Assembly (NCBI RefSeq): GCF_009760405.1
Contig: NZ_WRPP01000004.1
Coordinates: 434,001 to 498,000, forward strand
Reading direction: 5' to 3'
Length of the DNA: 64,000 nt
Source of the DNA: Nocardia terrae
Lineage (GTDB): Bacteria; Actinomycetota; Actinomycetes; Mycobacteriales; Mycobacteriaceae
Program-made: the position numbers and the translations under genes
Notes under the pieces: model-generated
Databases searched by the model: none
What the model saw: only the letters and a program-made list of their open reading frames with translations
Told to the model about the DNA's origin: nothing
Shown here: positions 17,824 to 25,978 of the stretch, piece after piece
Position numbering within the stretch: the stretch's first letter is position 1
Layout of the letters: each line of letters starts with the position of its first letter

Positions 17824-19704
17824 ATGAGAATCAAGCCGAGAGAACAGATCCTCGGAGTCTGGCGGTCGCTGCTGACCGCGTGCTATCGGAATGAAACCTG
17901 GGATTGGGAAGGCCGCAACGGCTCCAACTCCATCAGCGACGCCGAACAACTGCTGTGCCTGCTGTATCCGGCCACCGAGATCGACGGCTTCGGGCTGGAA
18001 CGGCCGGACGAGATCGCCGACGACATCCGCGAGGTGCTCTCGCCGTTGGGCGACAACGGCCTGAAGATCGGCGAACGCGTGGTGTGGCTGCTCGAGCAGT
18101 ACATCGAGCGCCACACCGAGGGTGAATGGGGCACCAGCACCGAACTGCCGATCTTCGCGGCGGGCAGCTACCTGACCTCCGCCAATGGGATCGAGCCGAC
18201 GCTCGCGCAGCGCGCCCTGGATGTCGTCGACTCCTTTTCCATGTCGCTGACCCTGTGCCTGGCCGCGTTGAAGTTCCTGCGCGGCCTCAGCGGCCCGGTC
18301 GCCGAACTGGCCGTGCGCCGCCGTACCCGGCTGGCGCTGGACCTGGGACCGCGCATCGACGCGCTGGACGCGCGCATCAATGTCCGGCTGACCGCCGCCA
18401 TGGTCGGCCTCATCCGGAGTTTCGTGGTGAACACGGTCTCGCCGAGTTCCGACGCCGGGAAAGCCATGCTGTCCATGCTCAATCAGACCGGCGGGTCGAC
18501 CGAGGCGGTCGTGCACGCGGTGCAGGAGCGGCTGGATCGGGTCCGCATCCGACTACGCAACGACGCCACGCTGAGCCAGGTGGAGGGTGTCGACCTCGAC
18601 AGCGAGGACATGCTGTTCGAATGCGGTTGGAGCTGGGCCGTCGTGCGCAAGGCCGCCGCCATCGACTTCGTGGACATGGCCATCGCCCATCAGCCCGGCT
18701 ACGCGGTCGCCCGGCCCTATCTGCACTTCACGGTGGTGGCGCTGGACGGCATCAACGACCTCACCTCGGTACGCACCCGCGAACTGGATCTGCTCAACGC
18801 CGAGCAGCGCCGCCTGGCCGAGGCGCTGCAGCTGCGCTGGGATCTGGCCCAGCGCTACTGGGCGGCGGTGGCGCGCTTCGGTTCCGGGCGCTGGCCGCTC
18901 GAGGACATTCCGTGGCGCACCTCCGACGGCGAGGAGTCGGACTACTTCAGCCTCATCGTGTCCGCGGTGCTCATGCAGGACCTGCTCAACCGCGAGGCCA
19001 ACGATGACGACCTCGACCGCGCCGCAACGATTTTCGACGAACTGGCCCGGCGCGGACGCATCATCCGCCGCTTCACCGAGGGCGATCCGGCCCGAACCAT
19101 GCACACCCCGGGTGTGAGCCTGCGACTGCTGGGCAGCGAGGAACTCGACGGCCCGCTGCTGCTGTGGACGGTCTCCGATTACGCCACCGTGCTTTTGAAG
19201 CGGACGCTGCAGGCCGCGCGACTCTCGGGCACCATCGATACCCGCGATCAGCTCATGCGGCTGGCCGAAGCGACCATGGACCATCTGGATCTGCGCGCCT
19301 TCCGCGAGGGTCCCGCCACCGGCCTGTGGGACGACCCGTCGCGCATCTTCGGCGGGGCCGAATCCCATCTGCCCTCCTGGTATCTCACCGAGCGGGTGGT
19401 CGAGTGCATGGTGACCGCCGCGCGCATATATCGGGAGCCGCCGCTGCGTTCGCCCACCTCGGTGACCCGCGCCATGGAACTGCTGATGGAGGCCGAGCAC
19501 CTGCTCAATCGGGAGATGCTGGAGCTCAGCGAGTCCGACTCCTCCGCGGGCCGCACCGCGCTGGCCCTGGCCGAGCAGCGGCTGGAACGGGCCCGCCGAC
19601 TCATCGACGATCGTCCCGGCACCGCCGTCAGTCTCGCCTCGCAGGCCCTACTGGAACTGGACGAGCTCGCCTACGCCCGGTCCGACGCCACCAGGAGTGT
19701 GTGA
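17824..19704 (+). CDS. SCO2524-family conserved protein, first gene of four-gene operon
   Basis: Encodes 626 aa, mostly helical with no signal peptide, membrane segment or known catalytic motif. Notable segments: the start MRIKPREQILGVWRSLL, a Trp/Tyr-rich stretch NETWDWEGRNGSN, SISDAEQLLCLLYPAT, and a highly helical end (ALALAEQRLERARRLI). I recognise it, from memory, as the uncharacterised Streptomyces coelicolor SCO2524 family. It is followed three bases later by the variant P-loop gene, then two more genes with overlaps, so all four are one operon. Size and helical composition suggest a scaffold or sensor, but no function is known. ATG 17824 has only a weak purine-rich leader. Confidence 0.82.
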   Translation: MRIKPREQILGVWRSLLTACYRNETWDWEGRNGSNSISDAEQLLCLLYPATEIDGFGLERPDEIADDIREVLSPLGDNGLKIGERVVWLLEQYIERHTEGEWGTSTELPIFAAGSYLTSANGIEPTLAQRALDVVDSFSMSLTLCLAALKFLRGLSGPVAELAVRRRTRLALDLGPRIDALDARINVRLTAAMVGLIRSFVVNTVSPSSDAGKAMLSMLNQTGGSTEAVVHAVQERLDRVRIRLRNDATLSQVEGVDLDSEDMLFECGWSWAVVRKAAAIDFVDMAIAHQPGYAVARPYLHFTVVALDGINDLTSVRTRELDLLNAEQRRLAEALQLRWDLAQRYWAAVARFGSGRWPLEDIPWRTSDGEESDYFSLIVSAVLMQDLLNREANDDDLDRAATIFDELARRGRIIRRFTEGDPARTMHTPGVSLRLLGSEELDGPLLLWTVSDYATVLLKRTLQAARLSGTIDTRDQLMRLAEATMDHLDLRAFREGPATGLWDDPSRIFGGAESHLPSWYLTERVVECMVTAARIYREPPLRSPTSVTRAMELLMEAEHLLNREMLELSESDSSAGRTALALAEQRLERARRLIDDRPGTAVSLASQALLELDELAYARSDATRSV

Positions 19705-19707
19705 TCC

Positions 19708-20634
19708 GTGCTCGTGTTCTCGGCTTCCGACAAGGGCGGCACCGGCCGCTCGGTCACCAGCTGCAACGTGGCCTACTGGCTGAGCATGAAGGGCCAGAAG
19801 GTCGCCTACCTGGACTTCGATTTCGGATCTCCCACCGCCGGTGGCACTTTCGAGATCAGTCGCATCGACAACGGCGTGCGCGACAACACCGGCCTGCACG
19901 CGTACCTGCTCGACGAGAACGGAACGCCCGCCCGGCTCAGCGTGCGCTCGGAAACCGATCGCACGGAGCTGAGCCGTTCCCGGCATCCGTCGGGTCGCCT
20001 CGTGCTGTTTCCCGGTGACCTCGGCGGGTCCGAGTTCACCAAGCTCGATCCCCAGATGATCGAACGCTGCACGAACCTGTTCGTCACCTGCGAGCAGGAA
20101 TTCGATGTCACCTTCGTGGATTTGAGCGCGGGTCGCTCCATCGCGCTGGCGCTGGCCCTGGCCGCCACCAAACAGGTGCAGTTGTCCCGGGCGGTATGCC
20201 GCTGGTTGATCTTCCACCGTTGGACCCGCCAGCACATCGCGGCGGCGCGCGGGCTCGTGCACGACGACCACGGGGTGCTGGACACCGGTGAGGCATGGGG
20301 ACACGACCGCATCGAGCTGCTGAACACGCTGCGCTTCGTCCGCACGGCGGTACCCGAGGTGAACGTCACCGCCGGACTGCGCCCGGCCCAGGCCGCGTGG
20401 CTGCAGGAACAGCACAACACCCTGACCCGCGCGGCGAACCGGCACGGCATGGGCGAGAGCGGGATACTCGGAAAGATCCCGGTCGAACCGATGCTGCAAT
20501 GCCGGGAACAGGTGATCCTGGATGTGGACGTGGCCGCACACGTGGCCAATGCCGAGACCGTGGCGGCGTTTCGTGAGCTCGCCGAGAAACTCACCAACAA
20601 TGCCGTCTGGGAACAGGTGGAGGTGCGCCGATGA
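19708..20634 (+). CDS. SCO2523-family variant P-loop (ParA/MinD-like) protein
   Basis: Encodes 308 aa of the ParA/MinD SIMIBI NTPase fold. The N-terminus reads SASDKGGTGRSVTSCN (5-20): the deviant Walker A signature Lys9 is kept but the general P-loop lysine is Arg14. The following strand KVAYLDFDFGSP (31-42) is the switch region, and FDVTFVDLSAGRS resembles the Walker B strand. ParA-like proteins bind ATP, dimerise and position cargo on membranes or DNA; with Arg at the P-loop, ATP hydrolysis is doubtful. GTG 19708 has AGGAG eight bases upstream. Its stop overlaps the next ATG (ATGA). Family name recalled from memory (SCO2523). Confidence 0.88.
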   Translation: MLVFSASDKGGTGRSVTSCNVAYWLSMKGQKVAYLDFDFGSPTAGGTFEISRIDNGVRDNTGLHAYLLDENGTPARLSVRSETDRTELSRSRHPSGRLVLFPGDLGGSEFTKLDPQMIERCTNLFVTCEQEFDVTFVDLSAGRSIALALALAATKQVQLSRAVCRWLIFHRWTRQHIAAARGLVHDDHGVLDTGEAWGHDRIELLNTLRFVRTAVPEVNVTAGLRPAQAAWLQEQHNTLTRAANRHGMGESGILGKIPVEPMLQCREQVILDVDVAAHVANAETVAAFRELAEKLTNNAVWEQVEVRR

Positions 20635-21680
20635 GCTCCGCGACCGACTACAGCGAGGCCGGCGAACGCAATCGCGTGGCCGGTCAACCGCTGTCGCATC
20701 TGTCCATCGAAGTCGGGCACTTCTACATGGACGAGCTGGTCAACGGCGTCGACCGCATCCACGCACAGCTGTCGAAGGTGGCGCCCATCGTCGAGGCCCA
20801 GATCGCCGCGGCGGAAAGGGAATTCGGCCCGGGTGCGCGGGTGAGCACCTGTTTCCTGGTCGATGACTACTTCTGGAGCAGAACCGGTTCCCGCTCCCGG
20901 GAGGCGCGGCGCACGGCCGACCCGGGCGAGGTGCTCCCGAAGCTGCTCGCGGCGGCCGAGACCTGCGGCGTCCCCATCGACTACCTCGCCCGCGAGGCCG
21001 GATGTGCCGAGGTCCCGTCCTTCCTGGACGGGCAGCCGATCGGTGAGCCGATCCGCCTGGCGGAGATGATGGCCGCCCGCATCGTTCCCGAACCCGAGCC
21101 CCAGGGCACCGGCCGTCGGCCGCCGAGCGTGGAGTCCGGCTGGCTCTGCAATGGCCGGCGATCCTCGGAATACGATGCGGGACAGGCCATGCGGATCGCC
21201 CGCTACCGTCCGCCCGAGGAGTTCGGCGCGCGCAATCACTCGATCTTCCTGGATGTGCAGCTGTGGAGCCGTCAGGTCGAGGAGGTCGCCGGCGAGCAGG
21301 TGGAGCGGATGCTCTGGTCCTGTCCGTTCCTCGCCGCGATCTGGCAGTTGTTGCGGCTGGGCCTGATTCGCAACGAGGGCGCGATGGTGGCGGCGCCGGA
21401 GCCGTGGACGGACCCGTGGCCCAGCGACTGGACGCGGCTGCCCGCGGTGGTGCGGCTGAATCCCGATGCCAAACCCTTCGCGGCCTATCGGGCACTGTCC
21501 GTACTGCCGTACAGCTACCTGGGCATCGAGCATGCCGTGCGCGTCATCCTCGACCACCTGCAGATCGACGAGAACGTTCAGGCCAAACTGGTGGAACGCG
21601 GTGCGAGCGAGCGGAATCCGGTGCTGGTTCCGCAACTGCCGACCCGTCGGTTGAACCACATCTTTCTCGGTGACGTCTGA
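20631..21680 (+). CDS. SCO2522-family conserved protein
   Basis: Encodes 349 aa beginning at ATG 20631, overlapping the variant P-loop gene by four bases. Distinct segments: LSIEVGHFYMDELVNGVDRI near the start, CFLVDDYFW (short acidic/aromatic strand), GWLCNGRRSSEYD, and SYLGIEHAVRVILDHLQ near the end. There is no membrane segment and no catalytic motif I can name. From memory it corresponds to SCO2522, always next to SCO2521 and SCO2523 homologues. The VDDYFW and SIEVGHF strands suggest an alpha/beta domain, but this is inference. Confidence 0.82.
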   Translation: MSSATDYSEAGERNRVAGQPLSHLSIEVGHFYMDELVNGVDRIHAQLSKVAPIVEAQIAAAEREFGPGARVSTCFLVDDYFWSRTGSRSREARRTADPGEVLPKLLAAAETCGVPIDYLAREAGCAEVPSFLDGQPIGEPIRLAEMMAARIVPEPEPQGTGRRPPSVESGWLCNGRRSSEYDAGQAMRIARYRPPEEFGARNHSIFLDVQLWSRQVEEVAGEQVERMLWSCPFLAAIWQLLRLGLIRNEGAMVAAPEPWTDPWPSDWTRLPAVVRLNPDAKPFAAYRALSVLPYSYLGIEHAVRVILDHLQIDENVQAKLVERGASERNPVLVPQLPTRRLNHIFLGDV

Positions 21681-21693
21681 GGTGGCGGCGAGC

Positions 21694-22671
21694 ATGAGCG
21701 ATCCGCTGGTGCTGTTGGGGGAGGTTCGCACGGCACTGTTGCCGAATTCGGGGGGATTGGCGGCGCGGGAGGCGTCCGCGCTGCTGTCGTTGCTACCCGG
21801 ACAGGGTGTGCGGGTCCGGGAACGACCACTGGCGCTGGCTATTTCGCCGAGTTCCGCGGTCGGCGTGGACTGCCGCCTGGCGTCCACCAAGGAGACCCGG
21901 GCCATCGGGACGGTGGCCGTGCACGCCATTCTGGTGGGCGGCCGGGTGGCGCAGAGTTCCGCGTGCGCGACGGTGGTGCGGGCGGCGGACAAGAATCGGC
22001 GGCCGTGGTCGCACTATCTGACCCAGGTGGGCACGCTCGAGGTGTGGCACCGCATTACCGAGGACATACCGGCGGCCCTCGATCTGACCGAGAGCTTCCT
22101 CGGGAGCTCCAGCGCCACCACGCTGGACCTGGGCTCGATCAGCGATCGGCTGCTCACCCGGGTGCGCACCGATCGGCGCTTGGATCAGGATCCCCCGGTG
22201 CGCTCGAGCGCGACCCGGCTGCGCTGGGCCGCACGGGTCGCGCCACCGCTGGGCGGAAATGTGCGCCAACGCCCCAAGCTGTCGCTCCGGCTGGATGACG
22301 AGACCACTCGGTCGGTTCAGATCATCGTGCCGACCGCTCGCGACCTGGGCTCGGTGCAGCGCTTCTGCGAGGACCTGGCGGTGCACGACTGGCTGCTCAC
22401 CGTCCTCGGCAGTGCGCTGTCGGAGACCGATCGCGGTCTGTCCGACCGCGATTCGACCGCACAGCTGGCCCCGCTGCTCGAACAGCTGGTGCACCTGTGG
22501 ATGCCGGGCGCGCACACGTCGCCCAAGCTGGGTGAGCTGTGGGACGGGCTGGAGGAGAAACCGGGCTTCACCCGGCAGTGGACCGCGCAGGTGGGCCAGT
22601 TGCGCGACCGCCTGGCGGTGGCGACCCTGGAGGCGCTGCGCAGCTCCAAGATCAGCACCATCCAATGGTGA
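21694..22671 (+). CDS. SCO2521-family conserved protein
   Basis: Encodes 325 aa from ATG 21694 (MSDPLVLLGEVRTALLPNSG). GTG codons at 21670 and 21682 are in frame and would give slightly longer products that overlap or abut the upstream stop; the ATG product looks most like the family, from memory of SCO2521. The protein is beta-rich at first (AIGTVAVHAILVGGRV), then helical, with a basic patch RLRWAARVAPPLGGNVRQRPK. No catalytic motif is seen. Last gene of the operon; the next gene is convergent 17 bases away. Confidence 0.82.
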   Translation: MSDPLVLLGEVRTALLPNSGGLAAREASALLSLLPGQGVRVRERPLALAISPSSAVGVDCRLASTKETRAIGTVAVHAILVGGRVAQSSACATVVRAADKNRRPWSHYLTQVGTLEVWHRITEDIPAALDLTESFLGSSSATTLDLGSISDRLLTRVRTDRRLDQDPPVRSSATRLRWAARVAPPLGGNVRQRPKLSLRLDDETTRSVQIIVPTARDLGSVQRFCEDLAVHDWLLTVLGSALSETDRGLSDRDSTAQLAPLLEQLVHLWMPGAHTSPKLGELWDGLEEKPGFTRQWTAQVGQLRDRLAVATLEALRSSKISTIQW

Positions 22672-22687
22672 ACCGCCCCGGCCCGAT

Positions 22688-23548
22688 TCACAGCCGGAAC
22701 CAGCGGCGCACCAGCAGCGCGAAGAACACCGACATGGTGACCGAGCCCAGATAGCTCTCGACCACGAAGATGGCGCGCCCGCCCACGCGCAGGTTCAGAG
22801 TGTCGCCGACGCCCAGCGGATTCAGGTAGTTCATCAGCACCTGGAAGACGGTGACCGCCGGTGGCTGCTCGGCTCGCAGCAGCACGGCCCCCGTGAACAC
22901 CAGCAACTGGACCACCACGAACCACAGCATGCGGAAGGGCCGATATCCGTAGCCGCAGATCAGATCCGGGAACAGCCCGCCGATCCGCTTCCAGCTCACC
23001 GGCTGCGCCAGCCGGCGCGCGCGGGCCAGCGCCAGGCCGCAGCGGTCCTCGGCATCGGTGTCCTCGTCGATGCGGTAGAGACTGCCCGCGCGCCGGTACG
23101 CCAGTGCGGCGTGCGCGGGCAGCCCGGCCTGCACCAGGGGTGGGCCCAGGCGCTCATAAGCCTCGGCCAGCAGCCGATTCTGGGTGCGGCTCAGGCGCAA
23201 CGGCCCCCGGAACTCCACCTCGGCCGCGATCAGCGCGGCCAGCAGCCGGTTGACGGGCATGGCCTGCGGCGCCGCGATGGCGGTGTGCTCGAGCACCGGC
23301 GCGTAGATGTGGGTGAAGACGAGACTGTCACCGGCCCTGCGGATTCCGGGTGGATCGTAGGTGGCCACCACCGCCTCGGTGTGGCGGGTGAACAGGTCCA
23401 GCAGGGGCTGCTCGGTGGCGCGCCGGCGCAGGCCGTGCGGCTGTTCGAGGAACTCGCTGACGCTCTCGGCGTAGGTGTCGGCGTGCCGTTCGATGCGCAT
23501 GCTCATATCCGCCACGAACGGCGAAGAGGGCGCGCTTTTCTCGAGCAT
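22688..23548 (-). CDS. Membrane protein with two-helix pore-like module (GVGD motif)
   Basis: Encodes 286 aa from ATG 23548. Residues 1-200 are soluble and helical. The end has a hydrophobic helix (LWFVVVQLLVFTGAVLL), a loop with NYLNPLGVGDTLNL, and a second helix (AIFVVESYLGSVTMSVFFALLV) then a basic tail RRWFRL. That is the helix-pore-filter-helix order of KcsA-type channels, with GVGD at about 246-249 where K+ channels have GYGD. Ion selectivity is not proven. An alternative TTG start at 23554 overlaps the upstream GNAT stop (TTGA), so it is co-transcribed and probably coupled with the acetyltransferase. It is convergent with the SCO2521-2524-type operon. Confidence 0.72.
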   Translation of the reverse strand: MLEKSAPSSPFVADMSMRIERHADTYAESVSEFLEQPHGLRRRATEQPLLDLFTRHTEAVVATYDPPGIRRAGDSLVFTHIYAPVLEHTAIAAPQAMPVNRLLAALIAAEVEFRGPLRLSRTQNRLLAEAYERLGPPLVQAGLPAHAALAYRRAGSLYRIDEDTDAEDRCGLALARARRLAQPVSWKRIGGLFPDLICGYGYRPFRMLWFVVVQLLVFTGAVLLRAEQPPAVTVFQVLMNYLNPLGVGDTLNLRVGGRAIFVVESYLGSVTMSVFFALLVRRWFRL

Positions 23549-23550
23549 GA

Positions 23551-24021
23551 TCAATGATAAATCTTGTGTACCAGGACATCTCGTGGCTCATCGGGCCCGA
23601 AGTAGGTCCCTTCGTGGTCCACCCAGACGAACCCGACCTCCTTGTAGAGGTGATAGGCACTGCGATTGCCGGGCTTCACGGTGACGAAGACCTGCTCGGC
23701 GCGGGCCCGGCGGCACTGGGCGAGTGCGGCTTCCAGCAGTGCCCGGCCGTAGCCGCGTCCGCGACAGCCGGCGGCCACAGCAAACCCCAGGAACCACGCC
23801 GTGCCGTCGCCGCCGATGGCGGTGAGCACGTAGCCGCAGACTTCACCACCGTCTTCAGCAACCGTCCAGTTTGCTCCGTGTAGCTCGAACAGTTGGCGCA
23901 GCACGAAATACGGATACGCGAGATGTTCGAACTCGGCCACCTCGAGGCATCGGATCGCGTCCAGGTCCGAGAGCGACGCGGTCCGACACGCTGGGACAGG
24001 CGACTTATCGAAGGCCAACAA
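23551..24021 (-). CDS. GNAT-family N-acetyltransferase
   Basis: Encodes 156 aa. The acetyl-CoA-binding motif is FAVAAGCRGRGYGRALLEAA (Q/RxxGxG/A pattern), followed by EQVFVTVKPGNRSAYHLYKEVGF, the standard GNAT motif B ending, here close to RimI-like proteins. Substrate, a protein N-terminus or small amine, is unknown. TTG 24021 was chosen because GGAGGGG lies seven bases upstream and the resulting start (LLAFDKSP) leads straight into the fold; the frame can extend to 24162 but that part is Arg-rich and overlaps a terminator hairpin. The downstream membrane gene starts at its stop codon. Confidence 0.82.
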   Translation of the reverse strand: MLAFDKSPVPACRTASLSDLDAIRCLEVAEFEHLAYPYFVLRQLFELHGANWTVAEDGGEVCGYVLTAIGGDGTAWFLGFAVAAGCRGRGYGRALLEAALAQCRRARAEQVFVTVKPGNRSAYHLYKEVGFVWVDHEGTYFGPDEPRDVLVHKIYH

Positions 24022-24362
24022 CGGTGTTCCCCTCCACCCCGTGCACGCTGCGCGCTCCAAATGCGTGCGGTGAATTCCAGGGTAGGCGTCACGCCGGATC
24101 TTGGGTGCGGTTCGACCCGCCCGCCGTCTGTGGAGCGGGCGGGCCGAACCGCGCTGCAGCACCGCGATGGGGGGACTGCGCCACGGGTACCCGGAGGTTT
24201 AGGTATGTGGCGATCGAAAGCGCTGTGCGGCAGCGTTTATCGCGAGCGGGGGCCTTCCCCGGTCCACTCCCGGTCGCGAAGTTGTTTTCTTGTGGAGGTC
24301 CAGTGCCAGCCAGAGCAACCGGTAGAGGAACCGGTCGTAACTGGTCGGTTTGGTTTGGCTGT
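24022..24362. other. Gap between GNAT gene and small Cys-containing gene
   Basis: 341 bases. It contains the hairpin at 24107-24152 and the ribosome-binding site of the GNAT gene (CCTCC on the plus strand at 24031-24035). No convincing coding frame, tRNA or repeat was found; short frames here have atypical composition. Confidence 0.6.
24107..24152 (-). terminator. Probable terminator downstream of the 24363-24566 gene
   Basis: 18-bp inverted repeat (24107-24124 with 24135-24152) with one A-C mismatch that becomes a G-U pair in minus-strand RNA; loop 10 bases. It lies 211 bases beyond the small minus-strand gene and before the GNAT start. Confidence 0.6.
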
Positions 24363-24566
24363 TCATGGCAGGGCGCGCTCGTCGAGCACGCACCGCCCCT
24401 CTTCGACGAGGGTGGCCCGGGCTCGGCGGCGGACCTTGCAGGTGGCCACCGTGCAATCGAGGTGCAATTGCATTGCCGCGTGGGCTTGTTCGGCGGACAT
24501 CACGCCCGGATCACGCCGGCAGCGCGACAGGCCGGCGATGTGCATATTGAGGGACGTCAGTTGCAT
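24363..24566 (-). CDS. Small hypothetical protein with two cysteines
   Basis: Encodes 67 aa from ATG 24566, with GGAGTGG seven bases upstream. Sequence features: SLNMHIAGLSRCRRD, then SAEQAHAAMQLHLDC, TVATCKVRRRARATL and an acidic end (VEEGRCVLDERALP). The organised helix followed by HLDC--TVATCK suggests a real small protein, possibly metal- or nucleic-acid-binding through Cys and the basic stretch KVRRRAR. I do not recognise the family with certainty. The gene is followed by a hairpin terminator. Other frames in the region have poorer composition. Confidence 0.5.
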   Translation of the reverse strand: MQLTSLNMHIAGLSRCRRDPGVMSAEQAHAAMQLHLDCTVATCKVRRRARATLVEEGRCVLDERALP

Positions 24567-24592
24567 GCTCAGACCACTCCAGTTCCCACTCG

Positions 24593-24652
24593 TTCCTGAA
24601 GTGCCCGGAGGTTCAGGAAAGGAAAGGGGCCTAGCTACACCACTCCGGGCAC
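24593..24652. repeat. Two interlocked inverted repeats
   Basis: TTCCTGAA (24593-24600) with TTCAGGAA (24612-24619), 11 bases apart, and GTGCCCGGAG (24601-24610) with CTCCGGGCAC (24643-24652). The first arm of the second repeat lies inside the loop of the first, so they cannot both form simple hairpins at once. It sits upstream of the small minus-strand gene and of the HTH gene. Confidence 0.7.
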
Positions 24653-24846
24653 ACATCTAGCACACCACGAGCAGACGCCAAGCGGGCGAATTTCGACAAG
24701 GAGAACGCAAAATTGCGCGAATTCCCAGCAGCGAATCCACTTGGGGGAGGACGATTCTCCATAGTGGACGAGGCGCTCGCCCGCCGGGCAGTCGAATCCA
24801 CGCCGCCAACCCCGATCCAGGCCCGCGACCGCGAATGGAGCGTGTT

Positions 24847-25734
24847 GTGTCCGAAGGTCCCGCGTCATCCACCCTGCCCCGGCGCCAGCTCGGTCGCTAC
24901 CTGCGCGACTGGCGCATCCAGGCGGGATTGACCATCGCCGAAGCCGCCAAGCTGATGGAGTGGGGCGCGAGTACCTTACAGCGACTCGAGAAGGGTAACG
25001 CGGATCGCATCCGCACCATCGACATCCAGGAGCTGTGCCGCATCTACGGGATCCCCGCCGAGATCGCCGAGGGGCTCAAGGGTCTGGCCCAGCAGGCCGC
25101 CGTCAAGAGCTGGTGGCACTCCTACGGCGACCTGATTCCGGAGAACTTCGACGTCTACGTCGGTCTGGAGGCATCCGCGCAGCAGTTGTCCTGCTACCAA
25201 TCGGAATTGGTGCCGGGACTGCTCCAGACCGCCGAGTACGCAAGGGCCCTGAACCGGCTCGGCTATCCGGAAGAGACTGTGGCGGAGGTGGATCGGCGCG
25301 TTCAGCTGCGCCTGCAGCGCCAGGCCATGATCACCCGCCGCACCCGGCCGGCCGAAGTCGCCATGGTGTTGCACGAATCGGTATTGCGCCGCCTGGTGGG
25401 AGGTGCAAGGGTGATGGCGGCGCAGGTGCGGCACTTGGCGGAACTGAGTACGCGGCCCAATGTCGCCTTGCGTATCCTGCCCTTCGCAGCCGGTGTCCCA
25501 CTGGGACTTTCGACCGGCCCGTTCGTGATCCTGGAGTTCGGATCCGACAGCAAGGGGCAGCCGGTGGAGCCCCCGGTGGTCTACGTGGAGGGGTTCACCG
25601 GCGATCTGTATCTCGAGAGACAGGGCGACGTGCAGCGCTATCGCCGGGCGCAAGACGTCCTGCAGCACTGCGCCTTGGATGTTCAGGACAGCAGAAACCT
25701 GCTTAGACAGGTGGCGAAGGAGTATTCGGCATGA
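24847..25734 (+). CDS. HTH transcriptional regulator with DUF5753 domain (Scr1-type)
   Basis: Encodes 295 aa. The Xre-type helix-turn-helix spans about 10-65 (LGRYLRDWRIQAGLTIAEAA, then STLQRLEKG). The C-terminal DUF5753 begins at WWHSYGDLIPENFDVYVGLE and includes YQSELVPGLLQTAEYARAL and a conserved VLHESVLRRLVGG. Such genes occur in Streptomyces and Nocardia next to DUF397 genes and are annotated as antitoxin-like or as regulators of secondary metabolism; here the stop overlaps the DUF397 start (ATGA). GTG 24847 was chosen (GGAG six bases upstream); ATG 24835 would add four residues. Probably regulates its own operon. Confidence 0.9.
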   Translation: MSEGPASSTLPRRQLGRYLRDWRIQAGLTIAEAAKLMEWGASTLQRLEKGNADRIRTIDIQELCRIYGIPAEIAEGLKGLAQQAAVKSWWHSYGDLIPENFDVYVGLEASAQQLSCYQSELVPGLLQTAEYARALNRLGYPEETVAEVDRRVQLRLQRQAMITRRTRPAEVAMVLHESVLRRLVGGARVMAAQVRHLAELSTRPNVALRILPFAAGVPLGLSTGPFVILEFGSDSKGQPVEPPVVYVEGFTGDLYLERQGDVQRYRRAQDVLQHCALDVQDSRNLLRQVAKEYSA

Positions 25735-25934
25735 GTGTGGATCTTTCCGGGGCCCGCTGGTTCAAGAGCAGCCGCAGCGGGGCCGGTAAGGAATGCGTCG
25801 AGGTGGCGTTCCTGCCCGCGGGCCGGGTCGGCGTGCGGGACAGCAAGAATCCGCAGGGTCCGGCGCTGGTGTTCGGCGCGGCGGAGTGGCGGTCGTTCAC
25901 GGCCGACGTCGAAAGCGGTGTATTCGACCTGTGA
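25731..25934 (+). CDS. DUF397 domain protein
   Basis: Encodes 67 aa, the usual length. The family core is complete: ARWFKSSRSGAGKECVEVAF, VGVRDSKNPQGPALVF and EWRSFTADVESGVFDL. DUF397 proteins are short partners of DUF5753 regulators, proposed as the toxin-like or effector half of the Scr1-type pair; the actual activity is not established. It overlaps the regulator by four bases and is followed by a strong hairpin. Confidence 0.93.
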   Translation: MSVDLSGARWFKSSRSGAGKECVEVAFLPAGRVGVRDSKNPQGPALVFGAAEWRSFTADVESGVFDL

Positions 25935-25943
25935 TTCGCTGAT

Positions 25944-25976
25944 CGAGGGTTCACGGACCGATCCCGTGAACCCTCG
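25944..25976. terminator. Bidirectional hairpin between convergent genes
   Basis: 13-bp perfect stem (CGAGGGTTCACGG at 25944-25956 with 25964-25976) and 7-base loop, between the DUF397 gene and the minus-strand small membrane gene. Confidence 0.88.
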
Positions 25977-25978
25977 CG

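Noticed and set aside
24022..24162. N-terminal extension of the GNAT frame
   Set aside because: Arg-rich and overlaps a hairpin; TTG 24021 has a better ribosome-binding site.
24635..24868. 77-codon minus-strand frame between the small gene and the HTH gene
   Set aside because: Poor composition and it overlaps the start of the HTH gene; no supporting signal.
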